The notes beneath the pieces are model-generated. The model had not been told where the DNA came from. It searched no databases and saw only the letters and a list, made by a program, of their open reading frames with translations. A program made the position numbers and the translations under genes. This document shows, piece by piece, positions 50,766 to 58,152 of a DNA stretch of 64,000 bases. The first letter of the stretch is position 1; every line of letters begins with the position of its first letter. The stretch is from Actinoallomurus vinaceus (lineage in GTDB: Bacteria > Actinomycetota > Actinomycetes > Streptosporangiales > Streptosporangiaceae): the NCBI RefSeq assembly GCF_039542055.1, contig NZ_BAABHK010000005.1, forward strand, positions 372,001 to 436,000, given 5' to 3'.

Positions 50766-51380
50766 ATGGGACGAGCTCACTCGCTCACGCTGAGCGCCGC
50801 GGCGGCCGTACCCGCCCTCGCCACGGCGTCGCTCGCCGCGATGCCGGGCCACACTGCGGTCCAGGCCCGCAACGTCGCGGCCGTGTCGTACGACACGGCC
50901 GTGCACACCGACGCCGCGACGACCATCACCCGCTCCCAGGTGCTCGGCCGGGCTGGCTGGTGGCTCAACAAGACGAACATCCCCTACTCCCAGAGCACGT
51001 GCTACACGCCCGCCGGGCAGCGGGCGTCCTGCCGGCCCGGCACGTTCCGGGCGGACTGCTCCGGGTACGTGTCCATGGCCTGGAATGTCGGCAACCTCAC
51101 GGTCGGCAGCTCGAATCCGGCACTGACCCCCCTCGGCGGGCACGCCTCGAAGTCGCGCGAGATCTCCAAGTCCGCCCTGGCACCCGGCGACGCGTTCGCT
51201 TACTACAAGGGCCCGGGCGACGACGCGCACATCGCGCTGTTCGTCCGCTGGCAGGGCGGCGTCGGGGGCCCGGCCGTGGTCTACGAGCAGGCCGGCGGCC
51301 AGTCCGGCGCCCGCCAGCACGTCTGGTCGACGAACTACCAGCGCGGCTACCGCGCCTTCCGCTTCCTCGACATCCGTTAG
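50766..51380 (+). CDS. Secreted NlpC/P60-like Cys hydrolase
   Basis: A 204-residue exported protein. A signal peptide of about 30 residues (SLTLSAAAAVPALATASLAA) precedes a compact NlpC/P60-like domain. The catalytic Cys is in FRADCSGYVSMAW and the His in DDAHIALFVRW; APGDAFAYYKGPG matches the usual L-x-PGD turn. The family hydrolyses gamma-D-Glu-diamino acid or other peptide bonds in cell wall. ATG 50766 has AAAGGAA eight bases upstream. It is divergent from the HTH membrane protein. A strong terminator follows, so it is not part of the catabolic transcript. Confidence 0.8.
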   Translation: MGRAHSLTLSAAAAVPALATASLAAMPGHTAVQARNVAAVSYDTAVHTDAATTITRSQVLGRAGWWLNKTNIPYSQSTCYTPAGQRASCRPGTFRADCSGYVSMAWNVGNLTVGSSNPALTPLGGHASKSREISKSALAPGDAFAYYKGPGDDAHIALFVRWQGGVGGPAVVYEQAGGQSGARQHVWSTNYQRGYRAFRFLDIR

Positions 51381-51387
51381 GGGGTGT

Positions 51388-51421
51388 CCGGTGACCGGCG
51401 GGTCGATCCGCCGGTCACCGG
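51388..51421 (+). terminator. Terminator hairpin after the NlpC/P60-like gene
   Basis: A 14-bp perfect stem (CCGGTGACCGGCGG and complement) with a six-base loop begins 8 bases after the stop codon. Confidence 0.8.
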
Positions 51422-51474
51422 CCGCCGGCGTACACCCACACGCCGAGGCGTTCGATCCCAGGTGACGCCGTCGT

Positions 51475-51488
51475 TCCGCTCAGCAGGA
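51475..51488 (+). promoter_or_regulatory. Shared motif TCCGCTCAGCAGGA, mhpF operon copy
   Basis: This element and its 78-base distance to the next ATG duplicate the leader of the hydratase gene at 48806-48882, so the promoter was copied along with the gene remnant below. It now probably drives the dehydrogenase-aldolase operon. Confidence 0.45.
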
Positions 51489-51552
51489 CGATCGGCTTAC
51501 TCCTGCGCGGACGCGGCTGGAATTCTCGCCCGATGACAGGAAGGAAGAAACC

Positions 51553-51645
51553 ATGACCGTTCCTGGTGAGGTGCCGGCCGAGGCGGCGAGGACACCGGCC
51601 GCAGCTGGTCACGGTGACCTTCGGCTGACGGGGAGAGGCAGATGA
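51553..51645 (+). pseudogene. Hydratase (mhpD) copy reduced to its two ends
   Basis: ATG 51553 opens MTVPGEVPAEAARTPAAAG, matching the first residues of the intact hydratase (MTVPGEALAEAARALAAAE). Within 20 codons the DNA jumps to the end of that gene: 51611-51628 reads VTVTFG-stop in another frame (intact VSVTFG-stop). About 700 bp of the middle are deleted. The frame from the ATG continues past the junction and stops in an ATGA overlap with the next gene, so the remnant now acts as a 30-codon leader peptide coupled to the dehydrogenase gene. Confidence 0.8.
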
Positions 51646-52535
51646 CGAAGATCTCGGCCGCGATCGTCGGGTCCGGCAACATCGGCACCGACCTGCTCTA
51701 CAAGCTGCTCCGCTCGGACCTGGTCGAGCCGCGCTGGATGATCGGCGTGGACCCCGCCAGCGCGGGACTGGCGAGAGCCGCCAAGGAGGGCCTCACCACC
51801 TCCGCCGAAGGCGTCGACTGGCTGCTCGCACAGCCGGAGCTGCCCGGCCTCGTGTTCGAGGCGACCTCCGCGTACGTCCACGTCCGGAACGCGCCGAGGT
51901 ACGCCGCCGCCGGCATCCGCGCGATCGACCTGACTCCGGCGGCGCGCGGCCCGTACGTCGTGCCGCCCGCCAACCTGCGCGAGCACCTGGACGCGCCCAA
52001 CGTCAACATGGTCACCTGTGGCGGACAGGCCACGATCCCGATGGTGCACGCGGTGTCCCGGGTCACCGAGGTCGCGTACGCCGAGATCGTCGCGTCGATC
52101 GCCTCCCTGTCGGCCGGCCCGGGCACCCGGCAGAACATCGACGAGTTCACCCGCACCACGTCGCGGGCGATCGAGGTGCTCGGCGGCGCGAAGCGCGGCA
52201 AGGCGATCATCATCCTGAACCCGGCGGACCCGCCGGTGCTGATGCGCGACACGGTCTACTGCTCCATCCCCGACGACGCCGACGAGGCGGCGATCACGGC
52301 GTCGGTGAAGGAGGTCGCCGCCGAGGTGGCGGGCTACGTGCCCGGCTACCGGCTGCTGTCGGACCCGCAGTTCGACGCCGATGGCAACGGACGGCGTGTG
52401 GCGATCTTCCTGGAGGTGGAGGGCGCCGGCGACTTCCTGCCGCCGTACGCCGGAAACCTCGACATCATGACGGCCGCCGCCGCGCGCGTCGGCGACGTCC
52501 TCGCGGAGCAGCTGCTGACGAAAGGACGTGCCTGA
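51642..52535 (+). CDS. mhpF: Acetaldehyde dehydrogenase (acetylating)
   Basis: A 297-residue NAD-dependent enzyme turning acetaldehyde and CoA into acetyl-CoA. The NAD motif is AAIVGSGNIGTDLLYKLLRS. The catalytic Cys is in NMVTCGGQATIPMV. ASIASLSAGPGTRQNIDEFT and ILNPADPPVLMRDTVYC are family signatures. It forms a complex with the aldolase so that acetaldehyde is channelled. ATG 51642 overlaps the stop of the leader remnant, and its own stop overlaps the aldolase start (TGATG). The upstream GGGGAGAGG is the ribosome site. Confidence 0.93.
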   Translation: MTKISAAIVGSGNIGTDLLYKLLRSDLVEPRWMIGVDPASAGLARAAKEGLTTSAEGVDWLLAQPELPGLVFEATSAYVHVRNAPRYAAAGIRAIDLTPAARGPYVVPPANLREHLDAPNVNMVTCGGQATIPMVHAVSRVTEVAYAEIVASIASLSAGPGTRQNIDEFTRTTSRAIEVLGGAKRGKAIIILNPADPPVLMRDTVYCSIPDDADEAAITASVKEVAAEVAGYVPGYRLLSDPQFDADGNGRRVAIFLEVEGAGDFLPPYAGNLDIMTAAAARVGDVLAEQLLTKGRA

Positions 52536-53560
52536 TGGCGTACGGCGACGGCCTCGACATCCGGGTCACCGACTCGACCCTGCGGGACGGCAGCCACGCC
52601 GTCCGGCACCAGTTCACCGAGGAACAGGTCCGCGGCGTCGTGCGCGAACTCGATGCGGCCGGCGTGCCGGTCATCGAGGTGACCCACGGCGACGGGCTCG
52701 GCGGCTCGTCGTACGTGTACGGCATGTCCGGCACCGACGAGCGGGTCCTCATCAAGGCGGCGGTCGCCGAGGCGCGGCAGGCGAAGATCGCCGCGCTGAT
52801 GCTGCCCGGCGTCGGCACCAAGGACGACATCCGGGCCGCGCACGACCTGGGCGTCTCGGTGATCCGCGTCGCCACCCACTGCAGCGAGGCGGACATCTCC
52901 GAGCAGCACTTCGGGCTCGCCCGCGAGATGGGCCTGGAGACGGTCGGCTTCCTCATGCTCGCGCACCGCCTCAGCCCCGAGGACCTGGCCAAGCAGGCGC
53001 GCACCATGGTCGACGCCGGCTGCCAGTGCGTGTACGTCACCGACTCGGCGGGCGCGCTCGTCCTCGACGAGGTGACCGACCGGGTCGAGGCGATGCTCGC
53101 CGAGATCGGCGGCGAGGCGCAGATCGGCTTCCACGGCCACCAGAACCTCTCCCTGGCCGTCGCGAACACGATGTTCGCCTTCCGCGCCGGTGCCGTGCAG
53201 GTCGACGGCTGCACGCGCGGCCTCGGCGCCGGCGCCGGGAACACCCCCACCGAGGCGCTCGTCGCGGTCTGCGACCGGCTCGGCCTGCGCACCGGCATCG
53301 ACACGTTCGGCATGATGCGGGTCGCGGAGGAGGTCGTCCGGCCCATCATGGAACGCGAGTGCGTGGTCGACCGCCTCTCCCTGGCGATGGGGTACGGCGG
53401 CGTCTACTCCTCCTTCATGGGCCACGCGGCCCGCGCCGCCGAACGGTACGGCGTGGACCCGGCCCAGATCCTGCTGCGCTGCGGCGAGCGCCGGCTGGTC
53501 GGCGGCCAGGAGGACCAGATCACCCAGATCGCCCTCGAACTCGCCGAGGAGAAGGCATGA
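52535..53560 (+). CDS. mhpE: 4-hydroxy-2-oxovalerate aldolase
   Basis: A 341-residue divalent-metal aldolase splitting 4-hydroxy-2-oxovalerate into pyruvate and acetaldehyde. RVTDSTLRDGSHAVRHQF carries the substrate Arg and metal Asp. GFHGHQNLSLAVANT has the two metal His, and RGLGAGAGNTPTEALVAV is the C-terminal barrel signature. Its communication domain pairs with the dehydrogenase encoded just upstream. Its stop overlaps the start of the binding-protein gene (ATGA), so the three are translated together. Confidence 0.93.
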   Translation: MAYGDGLDIRVTDSTLRDGSHAVRHQFTEEQVRGVVRELDAAGVPVIEVTHGDGLGGSSYVYGMSGTDERVLIKAAVAEARQAKIAALMLPGVGTKDDIRAAHDLGVSVIRVATHCSEADISEQHFGLAREMGLETVGFLMLAHRLSPEDLAKQARTMVDAGCQCVYVTDSAGALVLDEVTDRVEAMLAEIGGEAQIGFHGHQNLSLAVANTMFAFRAGAVQVDGCTRGLGAGAGNTPTEALVAVCDRLGLRTGIDTFGMMRVAEEVVRPIMERECVVDRLSLAMGYGGVYSSFMGHAARAAERYGVDPAQILLRCGERRLVGGQEDQITQIALELAEEKA

Positions 53561-54537
53561 AGCCCATGTTGCGGCGCGCCCGCACCGCCGTCATCGCCGG
53601 TGCGGCCCTGGCCCTGGCCACGTCGTGTACGTCCGGGTCGACGGACGCCGGAGCGGCGAACGCACAGGCCAAGGGCCCGGTCATCCGCGTCGCCGTCGGC
53701 GTCGACCCGTCGTACGCGCCGCTCTACCTGGCCGTGGAACGCGGCATGTTCGCCAAGGCCGGGGTGAACGTCCAGCTGATGCAGGTCGAGGGCGGACCGG
53801 CCGCCGCCGAGGCCGTGGTCGCCGGGACCGCGCAGATCTCCGCGAACGCCGACTCCACCGCGCTGTCGCTCGTGGCGAACAACGCGAACCTGCGCTCGAT
53901 GGGCGTCTTCCAGTCCTCCGACCGCTACCTCAAGGTCGTGCTGCGCAAGGGAATCGACTCGCCGAAGCAGATCAAGACCATGGGCTCCATCCAAGGCCTC
54001 GGCCTGTACGCCACCCACGCGTACCTGAAGCACAATGGCATCGACCCCAACAGCATCAAGATCGTCAAGGGGTCTCCGCCGGACATGCCGGGCCTGCTCG
54101 GCCGCGGATCGATCGACGGCTACGTCCTGTTCGAGCCGTGGGCGGCCAACGGCGTCAAGGAGGGCGGCCACATCACCGCCCGGATCGGCGACTTCGGCGT
54201 CGGGTACGTACAGTGGCTCCTGGCCGACCAGAAGTGGCTGAGCGGCCATGGGGACACGGCAGGAAAGATCTTCAAGGTCGTAGCGGAGGCCGACCAGATC
54301 GTGACGAAGGACCCGAAGGCCGCGGCGGAGGCGACGCAGAAGCAGGTGAAGCTGCCCGCCGACACGACCGCCAAGGTCCTCCCCGAGATCAACTTCACGG
54401 CGCGCGGCTTCACGGACGCCGACTACACCTCCGCCGGCAAGGAGCTGGACTTCCTCCTCGGACAGAAGCTGATCAAGGCGCGGCCCGACCTCAAGACCGT
54501 GATGCTCCAGGGCTGGTACGAGAGGTACGCGAAGTGA
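53557..54537 (+). CDS. ABC-type substrate-binding lipoprotein (NMT1/SsuA-like), orphan
   Basis: A 326-residue type II periplasmic-binding protein. The lipoprotein signal ends ALALATSC-TSG, with Cys24 as the lipid anchor. The mature domain matches the NMT1/SsuA/TauA group: PSYAPLYLAVERGMFAKAGV, GTAQISANADSTALSLV, LLGRGSIDGYVLFEPWAANG. The family captures aliphatic sulfonates, nitriles, pyrimidine precursors or aromatic acids for import. No permease or ATPase gene lies anywhere nearby, so it must work with a transporter coded elsewhere or act as a sensor. It overlaps both neighbours by four bases. Confidence 0.85.
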   Translation: MKPMLRRARTAVIAGAALALATSCTSGSTDAGAANAQAKGPVIRVAVGVDPSYAPLYLAVERGMFAKAGVNVQLMQVEGGPAAAEAVVAGTAQISANADSTALSLVANNANLRSMGVFQSSDRYLKVVLRKGIDSPKQIKTMGSIQGLGLYATHAYLKHNGIDPNSIKIVKGSPPDMPGLLGRGSIDGYVLFEPWAANGVKEGGHITARIGDFGVGYVQWLLADQKWLSGHGDTAGKIFKVVAEADQIVTKDPKAAAEATQKQVKLPADTTAKVLPEINFTARGFTDADYTSAGKELDFLLGQKLIKARPDLKTVMLQGWYERYAK

Positions 54538-55052
54538 CCAGCGACCCCCTGGAGGAGGTCTGCGCCCGCGCGGCCCGGCTGCGCGGGCGGACCGAACGCG
54601 TCCGACTCGGCGAGATCACCGTCCGGGACCTGTGCCGGTACGCCATCGCGGTCGGCGACGACGATTACGCCGTCGCCGCCCGCGCGGCGGAGGCGGCGGG
54701 CCGTACGGTGGTCGCACCGCCCATGTTCCTGACCGGCATCCTGAGCTGGGAGGACGGCCCGCCCGAACACGAGCTGCGCCCGGACGGACTGGGTGCGCAC
54801 GAGTCACCGTGCACCGAAGGCCTGCCGGTCCGGCAGGTCCACGGAGGCCAGGCCGTACGGCTGCTCGCCCCGGTGGAGGCCGGCATGACGATCCACGCCG
54901 AGCGCTCCCTGACCGGCGCGGACCGCAAACACGGCAAGGCCGGAGACTTCGTGGTCCTCGGGCTGCGCACCGAGTACTTCGATTCCTCCGGCACGCCGCT
55001 CGTGGTGTCGGAGGAATCGGTCATCGTGCTGGGAGACGCCGATGGAGCTTGA
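54534..55052 (+). CDS. FAS1-like (MaoC N-terminal type) dehydratase subunit
   Basis: A 172-residue hot-dog-fold protein like the N-terminal half of two-domain MaoC dehydratases (MaoC_dehydrat_N). Recognisable features are GEITVRDLCRYAIAVGDDD, VAPPMFLTGILSWEDGP and the HGGQAVRLLAPVEAGMTIHA strand-turn-strand. It lacks the catalytic His/Asp set, which the next gene supplies. The GTG start overlaps the previous stop (GTGA). The pair would hydrate or dehydrate an enoyl-CoA as a heterodimer. Confidence 0.78.
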   Translation: MTSDPLEEVCARAARLRGRTERVRLGEITVRDLCRYAIAVGDDDYAVAARAAEAAGRTVVAPPMFLTGILSWEDGPPEHELRPDGLGAHESPCTEGLPVRQVHGGQAVRLLAPVEAGMTIHAERSLTGADRKHGKAGDFVVLGLRTEYFDSSGTPLVVSEESVIVLGDADGA

Positions 55053-55443
55053 ACCGGGCGCGGTGTGCCCGCCGCTGGAGTTCACGCCGACGCGCGTGGG
55101 ACTGTTCCGCTTCAGCGCGGTGAGCTGGAACTCCCACCGGATCCACTACGACCAGGAACACGCCCGCGCCGAGGGCTTCCCCGACGTCGTGGTGCAGTCG
55201 ACGCTGCACGGCGAGATGTTCGCCCGCACGGTGCTGCGCTGGGCCGGCCCCGGCGCGACGCTGCGCCGCGTCGAGTGGCGCAACCGCGCGACCGCGTACG
55301 CCGACGTGCCCCTGACCTGCTCGGCGACGGTGACCACGGTCCGGGAGACCGACGACGGCCGGCTCGTCGAACTGTCACTCACCGAGACCGCCGCGGACGG
55401 CACCGTCTGCGCCACCGGCACCGTCGAGGTGCACATCCCCTGA
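55042..55443 (+). CDS. MaoC-like enoyl-CoA hydratase subunit
   Basis: A 133-residue hot-dog protein with the hydratase-2 motif SAVSWNSHRIHYDQEHARAE (His and Asn/Asp dyad equivalent) followed by GFPDVVVQSTLHG. This matches the catalytic half of MaoC_like/HTD enzymes such as 3-hydroxyacyl-thioester dehydratases and mesaconyl-CoA hydratases. It overlaps the preceding FAS1-like gene by 11 bases, so the two halves of a split two-domain hydratase are made in equal amounts. The enoyl-CoA substrate is unknown. Confidence 0.82.
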   Translation: MELEPGAVCPPLEFTPTRVGLFRFSAVSWNSHRIHYDQEHARAEGFPDVVVQSTLHGEMFARTVLRWAGPGATLRRVEWRNRATAYADVPLTCSATVTTVRETDDGRLVELSLTETAADGTVCATGTVEVHIP

Positions 55444-55461
55444 TCGAGGACGGACCGCCGA

Positions 55462-56214
55462 ATGCCAGACGTGTTCTCACTCGCCGGCCGGACCGCGCTG
55501 ATCACCGGCGGCACCTCCGGCATCGGCCTCGCGGCCGCGCGCGCCATGGCGGCGGCCGGGGCACGTGTCGCGATCACCTCCCGTGATCCCCACCGGGCCG
55601 AGAAGACCGCCGAGCGGATCGGCCCGGAGGCCATCGGGCTGGGCTGTGACGTCTCCGACGAGGACCAGGTGCGCGCCACGGTGGCGCAGGTGGCCGAGCG
55701 TATCGGCGGCCCTGACATCGTGGTCACCAGCGCCGGAACCCTCGCCCGGGGCAGCGTCGCCGAGCTGGACACGGACACGCTGCACGCGTGCATGGCCACC
55801 AACTTCTACGGCACCTGGTACACCGTGCGGGAGGCGAGCCGGCGGATGACCGCCGCCGGTTACGGGCGGATCGTGACGATCGGCTCGGTCCTCGGTGTCG
55901 TCGGCGCCCCCGAACGCGCCGGGTACGCCGCGTCGAAGGGCGCGGTGGTCCAGCTGACCAAGTCCCTCGCGTTGGAGCTGGCCGGTACGGGCGTGACCGC
56001 CAACTGCCTGCTCCCCGGGCCGGTGCTGACGGAGATGAACGAGGCGTCTCGCGACGACCCGGTGGCGCTCGCCATGGTGCGCAAGGAGGTGCCGGTGGGC
56101 CGCTGGGGCGAGACCCACGAGCTCACCGCCGCGCTGCTGTTGCTCGCCGGCGAGCACGCCGGCTACCTGACGGGCGCCACGCTGCCGGTGGACGGCGGCT
56201 ACCTCGCGCACTGA
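55462..56214 (+). CDS. SDR-family oxidoreductase (FabG-like)
   Basis: A 250-residue classical SDR. Cofactor motif ALITGGTSGIGLAAARAMAA; TSAG in place of NNAG at DIVVTSAGTLARG; catalytic Ser in IVTIGSVLGV; YAASKGAVVQLTKSL with Tyr and Lys; terminal LTGATLPVDGGY. Unlike the SDR at 38644, all catalytic residues are present. It would oxidise a hydroxyacyl-CoA or alcohol formed by the MaoC pair. It lies 18 bp after the MaoC gene in the same operon. Confidence 0.88.
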   Translation: MPDVFSLAGRTALITGGTSGIGLAAARAMAAAGARVAITSRDPHRAEKTAERIGPEAIGLGCDVSDEDQVRATVAQVAERIGGPDIVVTSAGTLARGSVAELDTDTLHACMATNFYGTWYTVREASRRMTAAGYGRIVTIGSVLGVVGAPERAGYAASKGAVVQLTKSLALELAGTGVTANCLLPGPVLTEMNEASRDDPVALAMVRKEVPVGRWGETHELTAALLLLAGEHAGYLTGATLPVDGGYLAH

Positions 56215-56251
56215 CCGCGAAGCCACGCCTGTCACAGACTCGGAGGATGAA

Positions 56252-57508
56252 ATGACCGAAGACAGAGCACCTCTGTCGCCGACCGTGTTCACCGGTGCCC
56301 GCCTGATCGACGGCACTGGCGCGGCACCGGTCGAATCGGTGGCGGTGGTGGTGGACGACGGCCGATTCACCTACGTCGGCCCGGAGGACTCGAGGCCGCA
56401 GATCGACGGCGCGACAGTCGTTGACCTCGGTGGACGCACGCTGCTGCCGGGATTCTTCGACTGCCACGTGCACTTCCTCATGAACAGCAACACCGACTTC
56501 ACGGGCAGACTGCTGACCAACCGCCCGACCGTCACCGTCTTCGAGCGCGCAGAGCAGATGCGAACGACGTTGCATGGCGGCGTCACGACGGCGCGCGACC
56601 TCGGCGGCATCGACGCCGGCTACCGGGACGCCGTGGCCCTCGGCCTGATCGATGGACCCCGGCTCCACGTCGCCCTCCGGCTGATGAGCCACACCGGCGG
56701 GCACGCGGACTTCAGTCTGCCCACCGGCTTCGACCCGGGGCCACTCGTCGGCCCGGTCAGCGAGCTGGTCGACGATCCCGCGGAGGCCCGCCTGGCGACG
56801 CGGCGGCTGCTCCGCGACGGCGCCGACGTCATCAAGGTCTGCGCGACCGGCGGCGTGAACAGCCCGAGCGACCAGCCAGAGGACGAGGGCCTGAGCGTGG
56901 AGGAGATCAAGGCGGTCGTTGACGAGGTCCGCCGCCACCGCGGCCGGCCGGTCGCCGCACACGCGCAGGGTTCCCAGGGCATCAAGAACGCCTTGCGGGG
57001 CGGCGTGTCCAGCATCGAACACGGCTATCTCATCGACGACGAGGGCATCGACCTCATGCTGGAGAAGGGCGCGTTCCTGGTCCCGACCCTGTCGACGTTC
57101 CACGTCGCGCGTGAACACTTCACGCCCGCGGCGTACGAGAAGAAGATGCGCATGGCCGAGGCCGCGACGGAACGACTGAGCGAGGCGGTCCGGCGCGGCG
57201 TGCAGGTCGCACTGGGTACGGACTCGGGCGTTCTCGCGCACGGCCAGAACCTCAAAGAACTCGGCTACATGACGAAGCTGGGCCTGTCACCGCTGGAGGC
57301 CATCCGCGCCGGCACGCTGAACGCCGCCCGGCTGCTGAGCCTGGACGAGACACTCGGCACCATCGAACCGGGCAAGACCGCCGACCTCGTGGTGTGCGAC
57401 GGTGATCCGACCGCCGACATCGACATACTCGGCGACCCGGCGAACATTGTCCTGGTGATGCAGGAAGGCCGCCTGGTCAAACGAACGCAGGCCGAGGCCG
57501 TCCGGTAG
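56252..57508 (+). CDS. Amidohydrolase, peptidase/imidazolonepropionase-like (paralogue 2)
   Basis: A 418-residue relative of the protein at 45931, with the same metal and catalytic motifs: FFDCHVHFLM, GVTTARDLGG, HTGGHADFSL, VIKVCATGGVNSPSD (bridging Lys), VAAHAQGSQG, SIEHGYLIDD and VALGTDSGVLAHGQN. The insert after the first His pair is longer and different, implying another substrate pocket. ATG 56252 has GGAGGATGA upstream. It closes the mhpF-mhpE-SBP-MaoC-MaoC-SDR operon, and a terminator follows. Amide or ester hydrolysis at the top of the pathway is a reasonable inference. Confidence 0.85.
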   Translation: MTEDRAPLSPTVFTGARLIDGTGAAPVESVAVVVDDGRFTYVGPEDSRPQIDGATVVDLGGRTLLPGFFDCHVHFLMNSNTDFTGRLLTNRPTVTVFERAEQMRTTLHGGVTTARDLGGIDAGYRDAVALGLIDGPRLHVALRLMSHTGGHADFSLPTGFDPGPLVGPVSELVDDPAEARLATRRLLRDGADVIKVCATGGVNSPSDQPEDEGLSVEEIKAVVDEVRRHRGRPVAAHAQGSQGIKNALRGGVSSIEHGYLIDDEGIDLMLEKGAFLVPTLSTFHVAREHFTPAAYEKKMRMAEAATERLSEAVRRGVQVALGTDSGVLAHGQNLKELGYMTKLGLSPLEAIRAGTLNAARLLSLDETLGTIEPGKTADLVVCDGDPTADIDILGDPANIVLVMQEGRLVKRTQAEAVR

Positions 57509-57519
57509 CAAATGCCATG

Positions 57520-57549
57520 CCGCACCCGGCCGCTGTCGGCCGGGTGCGG
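57520..57549. terminator. Bidirectional terminator after the catabolic operon
   Basis: A 13-bp perfect stem (CCGCACCCGGCCG and complement) with a four-base loop lies 11 bases past the amidohydrolase stop and 12 bases before the convergent secreted-protein stop. Confidence 0.8.
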
Positions 57550-57561
57550 AGGACGGCCTGT

Positions 57562-58152
57562 TCAGGCGGCAGGGGTTGGCTTGAGGTAGGTGACCTCGAC
57601 GTTCAGGTAGGTCGCCAGGCCGTAGTCGTGGCCGCGGATGGCGAGCAGGTTGCAGCATTCCAGATAGTTCGCCGGGACGACGACGTTGATCGCGCCTCCG
57701 ATGCAGTTGCCGCTCTTGGCGGTCTGCAGGAGGTGGCCGTTGAAGTAGACCTGCGCGTCGTTGTCTATCGTTCCTTGGATGCGGACCTGTTGTGCGTCAC
57801 GCGGGATGTGGACCCAGTGGCGTACCAGGATGTCGGTGTTCACGGCCCAGGGGGTTTTGACGTGGGCGGGGTTGTTCCAGGAGCAGCCGGCGCCGACAGT
57901 GCCGAAGCCCTCCTGCCCGGTCCGCCAGCCGCTGTCGTCGAAGCTCCGTTCGTAGAACAGCGGCTCGTCGGCCGCGGGTGGTACCTGGATGTATCTCCAG
58001 TCGGTGCTGTTGTAGCCGAGTGCGGTGAGGGCGGTCTGACGCATTCTGGCCGATGATGTGGACGCGAGTGCCGGGACGGACAGGGCCATGGCGGCCAGCA
58101 GCGAGCCCGCCGCCAGGCCGGTGGGCAGGAAACGCAGGGGTCTTTTGAACAT
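57562..58152 (-). CDS. Secreted galactose-binding-like (jelly-roll) protein
   Basis: A 196-residue exported protein with a signal peptide (FLPTGLAAGSLLAAMALSVP, cleavage after ALA). The mature part has the beta-sandwich pattern of the galactose-binding-like fold seen in GH2/GH78 accessory domains: WRYIQVPPAADEPLFYERSF, DDSGWRTGQEGFG, VRHWVHIPRDAQQVRIQGTI, DNDAQVYFNGHLL. Four Cys may form disulfides (CSW, CIGG, ECCN). No catalytic domain accompanies it. ATG 58152 has AAGGAAGAT upstream. A free-standing carbohydrate-binding protein is likely, without proof. Confidence 0.75.
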   Translation of the reverse strand: MFKRPLRFLPTGLAAGSLLAAMALSVPALASTSSARMRQTALTALGYNSTDWRYIQVPPAADEPLFYERSFDDSGWRTGQEGFGTVGAGCSWNNPAHVKTPWAVNTDILVRHWVHIPRDAQQVRIQGTIDNDAQVYFNGHLLQTAKSGNCIGGAINVVVPANYLECCNLLAIRGHDYGLATYLNVEVTYLKPTPAA

